From the NCBI GenBank assembly GCA_943704525.1, contig CALSCQ010003335.1, positions 1 to 15,207 of the forward strand: 15,207 nucleotides of DNA, read 5' to 3'. The notes beneath the pieces were generated by a model. The model searched no databases. It was not told the origin of the DNA and saw only the letters and a program-made list of their open reading frames with translations. The position numbers and the translations under genes are program-made. This stretch comes from Pigoraptor vietnamica (lineage: Eukaryota; Opisthokonta; Filasterea). Positions 1 through 7,880 of this stretch are shown one piece after another (position 1 is the first letter of the stretch; each line of letters begins with the position of its first letter).

Positions 1-590
1 GCGCGCGTGTGTGTGTGTGTGAGTGAGTGAGTGAGTGAGTGAGTGAGTGAGTGAGTGAGTGAGTGAGTGTGTGGCTGTGTGTGTGCGTGTGTGTGCGTGT
101 GTGTGTGTGTGAGTGAGTGAGTGAGTGAGTGAGTGAGTGAGTGTGTGTGTGTGTGTGTGAGTGTGTGTGTGTGTGAGAGTGTGTGTGAGTGTGTGTGCGT
201 GCGTGCGCGCGTGTGTGTGTGAGTGAGTGAGTGTGTGTGTGTGTGTGTGTGAGTGAGTGAGTGAGTGTGTGTGAGTGTGCGTGTGTGTGTGTGTGTGAGT
301 GTGTGTGAGTGTGTGTGCGTGCGTGCGCGCGTGTGTATGTGTGAGTGAGTGAGTGAGTGAGTGAGTGAGTGAGTGAGTGAGTGAGTGTGTGGCTGTGTGT
401 GTGCGTGTGTGTGCGTGTGTGTGTGTGTGAGTGAGTGAGTGAGTGAGTGTGTGTGTGTGTGACTGTGTGTGTGTGTGCGTGTGTGTGTGAGTGAGTGAGT
501 GAGTGAGTGAGTGAGTGAGTGAGTGAGTGTGTGGCTGTGTGTGTGCGTGTGTGTGCGTGTGTGTGCGTGTGTGTGCGTGTGTGTGCACTG
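1..590. repeat. Compound GTGA / GT / GCGT minisatellite
   Basis: Almost pure purine-pyrimidine repeat made of blocks of GTGA, GT and GCGT. It has higher-order structure. A block with the rare GGC interruption followed by GTGTGTGCGTG recurs at about 73, 391 and 533. A second block, GTGTGCGTGCGTGCGCGCG, occurs near 195 and again about 120 bp later near 315. Reading frames here encode only Cys-Val or Ser-Glu repeats and are not genes. Because the first recognisable exon at 722 starts in mid-codon, the array probably lies in a 5' intron of that gene or just upstream of it. Confidence 0.9.
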
Positions 591-721
591 AGTGTCTGTG
601 TGCGCTTGTGGCTGAATTGCCCCTGGACACACACGTGTCTCTTCTCTCACTTGTACATGCGCATGCGACGCACACGAAGGCAGTCCATGCGTTGCAATGT
701 GTAATATCCCGTTTATCGCAG

Positions 722-858
722 CTTCATCACGGGTGTGGCCCTTCTTCACGGTTTCTGGTACGACCTCGCCTCGAAGACATTTCGCGAGGCCATCGCAGCG
801 GACCCCCACTTTGCGGTACGTGCGCTTTGAGGATGCACTTCAACAAGCAAGCAACACG

Positions 859-908
<50 letters not shown>

Positions 909-1852
909 TACATTGACGCACCGCTCCTTTGTTACAGATGGCCTACTGGGGCGATGCGATGACGTGCAACCGCGGCGTGCACATGGTGGAGGAGACGGAG
1001 CGCGGGCGGGCGGTGCTCAAGGAAATGGACGCCGCGAACGCTGCTCCGCAGTCGGACAAGGAGGTGGTATTCGCTCGCATTATGCGTGCGCACGCTCGCG
1101 CACATAGTTTGAACGCATCATATGCGCACACACGTGTGAACGCGCACGTACGCGCCCAGGCGCTCGCACGGCAGCGAAGGCTCTGACCGAATTGCTGAAC
1201 TTTTGTCAAAGGGGCGCCTTTCTGACGCTTTCCTGCGCAGCGTGCGCTGATTGAAGCGGCGCGTGCCCTGTTTGCGGAGGGAAAGGACAAGAAGTCGCGT
1301 GACGCCGAGCACTCGCGTTTAATGGAGGCCGCGGCGAAGGCGTACCCGGACGACGTCGAAGTCCAGGCGTTCTTTGCGCTGTCGCTGATGAACCAGGTGC
1401 GTGGGCCACTGTCGACTCTGCCGCGCACGCGCTGTGCACTGCCCTCTGCGCACCGTAACACAGACGTGCGAGCGTACGGTGATTATACAAACCGCGGCTG
1501 TGGACGCGTGCGCCTACGCACAAGCGTCTCCATAGTATTTTCCGCAATGCAACCCATTGACTCTGCGCCCCATCCCAGGCCGGACTGTCCGCACACGGGT
1601 TCCTGACGCGTGGGTCGGCGCTGCTGGAGCGCGCGCTGTCGGTGCTCCGCGCGGCCCTTCGCGCCAGCCCGATGCACCCCGGCATCAACCATTACATCAT
1701 CCACGCAAGCGACCACCCACTCGCCGCCGCGGGGGCCGTACGCGAGGCGGCCAACATGCGCGCTATTGCGCCGTCGAACCCGCACATGCTGCACATGGCC
1801 AGCCACATCACTGTGCGCCTAGGGCAGTGGGCTGCGGTGTCGGAGGCGAACG

Positions 1853-1929
<77 letters not shown>

Positions 1930-3794
1930 GCGCGCGTTCGTGGTCTGTGCATGTGTGCACGTCCGTCTGTCTGGGAATGCGTTTGTTCTGCTCACAGCCG
2001 TTTGCCCCTGCATCGCAGGCGTCCATCTTCGCCGCAATGCAGTACGGCTTGTCGCGCAACATGTCCATAGGCGACTCCATCGAATTCCACAGTGAGTGTG
2101 TGCCATGGCATCCCCAGCTGTTAGCGTATCATCCCTCTCCTGTCTCCCGAGTTTAACCTCCTCTCTCCCCTCCGAGAAATGGATGGACAACTGTCTTGAT
2201 TTGTGCTGATCGGTCGTCCCTCCTCTCGCAGGCGGCCAGTTTCTGCACTACGCCTACCTGCAGCAGGCCCGCCCACACGCGGCGATGGACGTGTTGCGGC
2301 TCGCGCGCCTCTACTGCGAGGAGCTCGACGAGCGCAAGAACGCCACGACGCCCCTGGACCTCGTGTACGCGAAGGTTCAGTACAATCTCATGGCGTCCGC
2401 GCAGATGTACGACGGCCACCGCTTCTTTCCGAACTTCACCCACAGGTGCGCGCGTGCGTGCGTTGTGTGCATATGTTTGTGTGCGTGCGTCCGTTTGTTA
2501 TACACCATGGCTTACTGACTCGCTTGCTGCACACACAGGGCTGTGGAGGCACCCCACGTGATCACGTGCGCGACGTGCGATGACCCAGCGTCTCCTGACA
2601 ATACATTCCTTTGGTCTTCTGTGGGAAATGCGGCCGCGTACTACCTCACGGTGGGCGCGCTTATGTGAACTGGCGCTCATGTACCATGGGCTCGCAAGTT
2701 TACGCTTCTCCGTACGTCCCGTCCCACGTCTGACACCCGACTTCCCCTTTCGTTGACAGGGCCTGGCTGCGCTGAACTGGGGCCACTGGCCGCTGGTGGA
2801 GGACATGGCGGCGCGCCTCGCCACGCTCTCGGGCACGCTCAAGACGCCGTTCCCTACCACGTCCACGTACATTATGTCGGGCTCGCTGCAGCTTCGGTCC
2901 CTGCTGGAGGCTGGGCGGGGTCCTCGCACACCCACCGCGTCGTCCGCGGGAAAGTCGGCGCGCGATGTGCTGGGCGCGTGGCCCAACGACCGCTGGGCGC
3001 GCGTGCGACCGGGACTCGAGGAGGCCATCCGCCTCATGCGCCAGGCGGCCGACATGGAGGTCGAGGCAGGCCCGAACCCGTACGGCCCGCCGCCGTTCCA
3101 GCCCGCGCACGAGAGGTGGGTGGCGCTTTGCGTGGGTGCTTATGAATTAGGAACTGTCATTGCAGAACCGTTGCGCGTGCAGCACTGGTGTTGTGTAACA
3201 CTTCCACCACTTGCTGCGAAGGCTGGCGGAGCTCTATCTCGAGGCCGCCATGCCCGCGATGGCCCTGCAGGCGCTGCACGCACCCGCGCTCAAGCAAATT
3301 CGCGACGTGAACCGCGCCTCATGGCAAATGCTGGAGCTGCGTGCCGCGGGTGCCCTCATGGATCGCGCGCGTGCACGCGAGGCTGCACTCGCGCTCGAGG
3401 CCATGTGGGGATGCGCCGAGGAGGACGTGCGGAAGGGCGCGGAGGGCATCGGATTTGAATTTGTGCGCGCGTACGGCAGCCGTGCGCAGCTGCTCGAGTC
3501 CTACGGTGGGCGGCGCTGTGTTTTTCCATCGCATGTCACGTGTGCTGATTAACACGACGCATCCCGTTGTATTTCTATGAATTCTCAGTGATTTTGTCCC
3601 TGCGTGCAGCGGTTGAGAGGCGCGCAGACCACTACCGGCAGATCGTGGGCGGGCTCTCGGCCGTGTGTGCCGTGTTGCTGGCGGCGCTTGTGGCCGTCGC
3701 TGTGTTTGGACTGAGGTCACGTGCGCCGCGCCCAAAGTACGCACTCGATCCCGACAAGCCCGCGCGCTATTCGCCGCTGCTTTCGGAGCTGTGA
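722..3794 (+). CDS. TPR-repeat protein with C-terminal membrane anchor, 5' partial, 10 exons visible
   Basis: Exons: 722-815, 938-1063, 1241-1396, 1579-1854, 2019-2091, 2232-2445, 2539-2650, 2760-3115, 3222-3505, 3610-3794. All join in frame and give 624 residues to a TGA stop. The start is a TPR helix pair (GVALLHGFWYDLA, then AADPHFAMAYWGDAM) typical of a large, mainly bacterial TPR family. A second family hallmark is HYIIHASDHP followed by HMLHMASHITVRLGQW in exon 4. The last exon carries a hydrophobic segment (visible residues about 575-598), then an RSR turn and a 26-residue tail, so the protein is probably membrane anchored. The first exon opens with one base of a split codon, so an N-terminal exon, perhaps with a signal peptide, lies upstream. 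Donor sequences are mostly GTGCGT or GTGGGC type. The third donor could be at 1064 or 1067; 1064 fits the family better. Biochemical function is unknown. Confidence 0.85.
863..897. repeat. (CA)n microsatellite in TPR-gene intron
   Basis: CA dinucleotide tract within the 816-937 intron of the TPR gene, between a GTACGT donor and a TTACAG acceptor. It makes long Thr-His reading frames that are not genes. Confidence 0.9.
1855..1925. repeat. (GT)n microsatellite starting at a splice donor
   Basis: About 35 uninterrupted GT units start at the exon edge after the codon GAG at 1852-1854, so the repeat supplies the donor. It ends in GCAG, but the acceptor that fits the reading frame lies further on, at 2016-2018. 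Confidence 0.9.
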
Positions 3795-4098
3795 AGGAAT
3801 GGCACAGCGACGCATACCGACAAGCATGAGATGTAAATACAGTGCGGGGTTATCCCTGTTTTCAATCCATTGGAGTGGCCACAGGGCCCTTGCATTTGTG
3901 TGGCTGCCCACCACCGCTGTCCTATCCAGTAACCGTGCAGTTGCGATTGAGTTGCTGCACGACGAATGATTACACTCCACGACAAGTATGCGCAAACGTA
4001 TCGCCCCCTTTTTGCTCCCTCATGCTATCACTCTGCGGACAGCCACGTCGCACACGAGATGTAAAGCTGGCAAGATGTTATTTTTGGGAACGCGCACG
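3795..4098. other. Convergent intergenic spacer
   Basis: Roughly 300 bp between the stop of the TPR gene on the plus strand and the stop of the VAMP4-like gene on the minus strand. It must contain the 3' UTRs and polyadenylation signals of both. No AATAAA hexamer is seen. AGATGTAAA appears twice on the plus strand, near 3828 and 4059; whether it acts in 3' processing is unknown. Confidence 0.6.
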
Positions 4099-4542
4099 CT
4101 AGGACTTGGTCTTGAAATAGATTATGACTGTGTGGCGGAAAAAGTTGTGTGAGATGGCGCTCAGGCGCGACCTCTATGTGTGTGTAAGAGTATGTGTGTG
4201 TGTGTGCGTGGGGCGGGGGGAAATCCACAGACGCGTTCCATCCAGGCCACAGAAGAGGAGCAAAGACTGGTGTCCTGTCCCCTCACGCACACGTGACCGC
4301 ACAAGCGACACTTACGGGCAATGATTGTGACGATAACGGCGACTATTATGAAGAGGATAATGCGCAACTGCGGGGAATGTCGCAGTGAGTAGAGGCATCA
4401 ACAAGGCAACAACGCAACCCCATACATGCACGTGCACACCGCACACAGGCACACAGGCGCGCGCACACACACACACACATACACACGCACACACATACAC
4501 ACGCACACACATACACACACACACTACACACACACACACACA

Positions 4543-4620
<78 letters not shown>

Positions 4621-5705
4621 GCGTACCTTCATGTTGGCCCACCACATCTTGTTCTTCAATGTCACCGCCCCCTTTCGGAAGCGGGACGCGCCCTCCTGCA
4701 AATTTTCTGCAGAGCCGCATACCAGGTCGGTACGAAACGTCTCGGTAATAAAGGGATACACACGTGTAGACGCGCCGCAACGCTCACAGACGCCCACACT
4801 CCATGCAGTGCCACACATTTCCACTCAGGCAAACGAACAACCCGACGGCGGCTGCACATAACACCAGACTCACGCGACTTTTCCTCGAGCGTCTCCAGGC
4901 GTTCGCCGCGGTCGAGCACTTTCCCAATGTTCGTCTTCATAATGCCCATCACCTCGTTGACCTCGCCCTTGACGCGCGCCATCTGCACACTGCCCAGTCA
5001 GCATGCGTAACAGGCGGCAAGCCACCAGCGCCATCCGGGAGAAGGAGCCCAGTCAACGCGCGTAACAGACAGGAGGGCACCAGCCACCAACAGCACAACA
5101 GCCGAGAGTAAGGGAGAAGGACATCTGCGCACTGCCCACGTAACATGAGCATGGCACCAGCCACCAACACGCAGACACAACGAATGACGACGTCACGACA
5201 ACAGCGGAGACGTCTTGCAACAATTGAATAGAGAGTGTGCGTGTGCGGGCGAGCAAGCAAGCCCACATCTCACTCTCGCGCACCCACAGGAAAAAAACAA
5301 ATTCTGTGTCGGCTATTGCGTGAGACGGCGACTCTTACCTTTGGGTCGTTTGCGCGGTTTGGCGCGGGCGAGCGCCCTTCACCCCCGCGCGCACTCGAAG
5401 GACCCCCTCGCGCAGGGGCCTCTCCAAAAATGACGTCCTCATCGTCGTCGTCGTCGTCACTGCCGCGCCCAAGCAGCGTCGCCTGCACCGCAAGCACGGA
5501 CGGCACATTGGGCATGGGCGGGCAATTGCTGTGCGTGTGCGTGTGATTTTGAATCAAGTACGACAAGCCCACACCTACACGGCAGTTGACACACCGCGCA
5601 GAAGCACGCGGCGTACGCAGCAAACTCCCTGCATGCACAAACACACACCCTCTCCTCTAACTGGACGTCGCTCCGCGGAGGACCACGGCTGAACTTTGGT
5701 GGCAT
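4099..5705 (-). CDS. VAMP4: VAMP4-like R-SNARE (synaptobrevin family), 6 exons
   Basis: Minus-strand exons: 5649-5705, 5339-5482, 4874-4982, 4627-4706, 4316-4367, 4099-4127. They join in frame to 156 residues (human VAMP4 has 141). The ATG follows an in-frame stop upstream. The protein starts MPPKFSRG, matching the VAMP4 N-terminus. Residues 18-23 (ERATLL) form an ExxxLL dileucine signal, followed by the acidic run 28-35 and a Phe at 38. This is the arrangement that directs VAMP4 to the trans-Golgi network. The R-SNARE helix spans about 68-127 with the zero-layer arginine at R92 (KVLDRGERLETL), then a Trp pair (125-126) and a membrane segment (about 131-152) ending in a short KTKS tail. It should act as a tail-anchored fusion SNARE at the TGN and endosomes. 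All introns have GT-AG ends. The 29-bp last exon is supported by phase and by continuity of the membrane segment. Confidence 0.9.
4458..4619. repeat. CA-rich tract with pure (CA)n in VAMP4 intron 4
   Basis: Imperfect CA/CG tract that becomes pure CA from about 4546 to 4619. On the gene strand it reads as (GT)n and starts seven bases after the splice donor at 4626 (GTACGCG), filling most of the 4368-4626 intron. The Cys-Val and Thr-His frames across it are artefacts. Confidence 0.9.
4980..5172. repeat. Diverged tandem duplication in VAMP4 intron 2, copying the acceptor
   Basis: Three diverged units start near 4980, 5047 and 5121. The first and third share CATCTGC(A/G)CACTGCCCA; all three share CGTAACA-type and CACCAGCCACC-type segments. 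On the gene strand the first unit contains the real 3' splice site (GTGTGCAG then ATG). The third repeats it as GTGCGCAG then ATG about 140 bp upstream. Reading from the upstream copy soon meets an in-frame TGA, so it looks like a decoy acceptor. Confidence 0.65.
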
Positions 5706-5864
5706 TCTCAGACAGCAAAACAAGGCAAAAAGGCGTGACTAAAAAAACACTCGGGGAAGCGAGACAGCGTCCCTGAAACGCAAGGCAGCAGAAACGGATT
5801 TCGCGATCGACGTAACGGACGCATACTTGGACAGTAACAGGGACCATCGCTTTCAGTTTCAGTA
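5706..5864. other. Intergenic spacer and likely VAMP4 promoter
   Basis: Only 159 bp separate the DTWD1 stop codon from the VAMP4 start codon, both on the minus strand. The stretch must hold the DTWD1 3' end and the VAMP4 5' UTR and promoter. I see no clear TATA box. An in-frame TAG upstream of the VAMP4 ATG supports the chosen start. Confidence 0.5.
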
Positions 5865-7443
5865 CTATCGCGGGCTCTCCCTCTTCACGCCCTCTGCCTC
5901 TTCCGATGCGCACGCTGCATCCCCACATCCCTCGCCCCCCTCCGCCCCGTCGCCCTCGCTCTCCGTCCGCCGCCGCTTCGCAGGCCTGTCGTAGTCGATA
6001 AAGCCAATCTTGTTCAGCTTGAGGTTGGGGTTTCGCCGGCGCACGTCCGTAATGTACGCCGTCTGCACGCGGTTGTACATGTGCGCAAAGTAGAAGAGGA
6101 GGTCGTCGAAGCGGCCGTCGTAGGCGTACTCTGGTGTGCCCGCATGCGCCCCGTACCGTCGGTCGTACTCGACGAAGAAGGCGCGGATGGCCTCGATCGT
6201 CGCGAGATGCGTGTCGGGTTTTCCGTCCTGCACGCGCCAAAAGTGACCCCGCACCGCGCTCAGCTTCACCCGCCGCACGCCCGCAAACCGGTGGTCTGCG
6301 AGCATGCCGCCCGTTTGGTTCCACGTGCTGTCAATGACGAGCAGGTGGTCAAATGACGGCATTGTGACGTCAGGCGGGTCGACATCGCCGACCTCGACGG
6401 CGTCGTCCGACGGGAAAAGGAGAAGGGTGCGCGATGGATCGGGGATGTCGGGCATGTCCGGATGCACGGTGAGGGTGACGTGGTCCGGGGCAAGCACGCA
6501 CGCGTGTGTTGCGGTGCTTTTGGGAAGCTTTTCTCCCCTGCAGCCGACACGACAAGCACACGCACTGGAAATCGTAAGTGCCGAGCGCACTGTCACGTGG
6601 CCAACATCACACACATACACCGCCATACACCGACATGCACACGCACTGGAAATCGTAAGTGCCGAGCGCACTGTCACGTGGCCAACATCACACACAGCGC
6701 CACGAAGAGAGCACTCCTACACCGCCATACACCGACATGCACACGCACTGGAAATCGTAAGTGCCGAGCGCACTGTCACGTGGCCAACATCACACACAGC
6801 GCACGAAGAGGGCACTCCTACACCGCCATACACCGACATGCACACGCACTGGAAATCGTAAGTGCCGAGCGCAATGTTCTCACCCGGCCAACATCACACA
6901 CAGCGCACGAAGAGGGCACTCCTACACCGCCATACACCGACATGCACACGCTATAACAAAGGGCTGTGCAAGACCATGGGCCCGGCATCCATTGCCCTCC
7001 ACCGCGAGCGCGATTGAACAGCGACACACCTGTGCTTGATAATGCTGACGGGGATGGGGAGGGAGACGCGGGGCGCTGGCGCTGCGAGTGCGAAGAACGC
7101 CATGTGTTTCAGTACGCAAAAGCGCAGACACAAGGCTGGTTGCAATTGACTGGGGCACACTGAACCGCATGGCACAAGGGCAGCACACCAATCACCCACA
7201 CATTGGCTCATAGCACGTGTAGCAGTAGTACTTGTGCGACCGCGTGCATTTCGGGCAGTGGGAGCGCTCCTTCGACTGGTCCAACCGCAGAAGCTCTGTG
7301 GGCGCCGTGATGCGCATGCCCGCAAACGGATCGCGCGTGAGCAGCTCGCCCTCCACACCCCTCTCGACGGCGGCTTCGGCCATCTCTTTCTCCCGCGTGT
7401 CAATGCGACGGCCACAGGGGGCGTGAGAGCTAGACGTCGCCAT
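5865..7443 (-). CDS. DTWD1: DTW-domain tRNA-uridine aminocarboxypropyltransferase (DTWD1-like), 3 exons
   Basis: Minus-strand exons: 7200-7443, 7030-7081, 5865-6537; 322 residues. Human DTWD1 uses S-adenosylmethionine to make acp3U at tRNA position 20. Visible family marks: a zinc-finger-like C63-x2-C66...C74-x2-C77 (CPKC, CYTCYEPM); SIIKH followed by KSTATHA; the signature IDSTWNQT with D168-W171; FWRVQDGKPDTHLATIEA around 198-215; and LLFYFAHMY near the end. The C-terminus adds a basic KRRR patch (possible nuclear signal) and an acidic, Ala/Glu-rich tail. The ATG at 7443 is the only in-frame ATG before the domain, so the start is reasonable, though an extra upstream exon cannot be excluded. 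The acceptor of exon 2 is doubled (CAGCGCCAG, 6 bp apart), so two forms differing by two residues are possible. The gene lies 159 bp upstream of VAMP4 on the same strand. Confidence 0.9.
6557..6955. repeat. Tandem array of about 101-bp units in DTWD1 intron 2
   Basis: The landmark CACTGGAAATCGTAAGTGCC recurs at 6563, 6644, 6746 and (as CACTGG) 6847, followed by a truncated fifth unit near 6949. Spacings are 81, 102, 101 and about 102; the first unit lacks about 20 bp around the GAAGAG segment. The fourth copy is diverged at GTTCTCACCCGG. On the gene strand each full unit carries TTTCCAG, which resembles a 3' splice site. On the plus strand each carries GTAAGT, which resembles a donor. Most copies also contain CACGTG. 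The whole array sits within the 6538-7029 intron. Confidence 0.9.
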
Positions 7444-7690
7444 TCGTGTGCTGCTTGCGCCAAACTCCCCTGCTATAGTAGCGCGTTGTGCTTCAACTGC
7501 CCGTTTGAGTGTTACGCCTTGCACGTGTGTGTTTTACGTTCCGATTGCATTCCGATTGAACGGAATCTTCACGGTCACAGCGACAGTGCTACGCATGCCG
7601 TTTGCGAGGGCGTCCGCGGGTTCCTGCGCTGTCCTATCTGCCGGAGTGGTCGTCGTCGTCACCGCCGTCCCTCACCCGCGTGCCTGGGGA

Positions 7691-7697
7691 TATATAA
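7691..7697 (+). promoter_or_regulatory. TATA box (TATATAA) for the NRBP-like gene
   Basis: TATATAAG in a GC-rich setting, 184 bp upstream of the NRBP-like ATG at 7881. Transcription would start around 7720, leaving a 5' UTR of about 160 bp. It is the clearest TATA element I noticed in the window. Confidence 0.5.
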
Positions 7698-7856
7698 GCG
7701 TCGTGCGTGTGCTGTGGACGAGTGCGACTGCAGAGCGACTGAAGTGTACTTTGCGTGTATTGAAGCCTTTCCTTCCCACTGGGGCGTTGCGCAAGTCGAG
7801 CACAAGGCAATCGACTGTGCTGCGTATACGACCACGCTGCGCGCGAGAAGGCTCCG

Positions 7857-7880
7857 TTGGCGGGAACAGTTGGCGGGAAA
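7857..7880 (+). promoter_or_regulatory. Tandem E2F-like sites directly before the ATG
   Basis: TTGGCGGGAA at 7857-7866 and TTGGCGGGAAA at 7870-7880 are close matches to the E2F/DP consensus TTTSSCGC, here as TTGGCGGGAA. They are 13 bp apart, and the second ends immediately before the ATG. The spacing and duplication are easy to see; regulation by E2F is inferred. Confidence 0.45.

Larger units (their letters stand above)
7444..7880. promoter_or_regulatory. Divergent promoter region between DTWD1 and the NRBP-like gene
   Basis: These 437 bp separate the two divergent start codons, so promoters and 5' UTRs of both genes must lie here unless undetected upstream exons exist. The NRBP side has a clear TATA element and two E2F-like boxes. 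On the DTWD1 side I see only a weak CTATAG. Reading frames crossing the region match no known family. Confidence 0.6.

Noticed and set aside
519-916. ORFs rich in Cys-Val or Thr-His at the left end
   Set aside because: They are translations of GT and CA repeats with no non-repeat domain.
4312-5010. Long ORFs on both strands crossing the CA tract
   Set aside because: Repeat-driven open frames; the real signal in this stretch is the spliced minus-strand SNARE.
6557-6955. CRISPR-like array
   Set aside because: The units are about 100 bp and adjoining, without short repeats separated by unique spacers, and lie in a eukaryotic intron.
6304-6956. Plus-strand ORFs with a repeated HALEIVSAER-type peptide
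   Set aside because: They read antisense through the DTWD1 exon and its intronic repeat array; no start context or family support.
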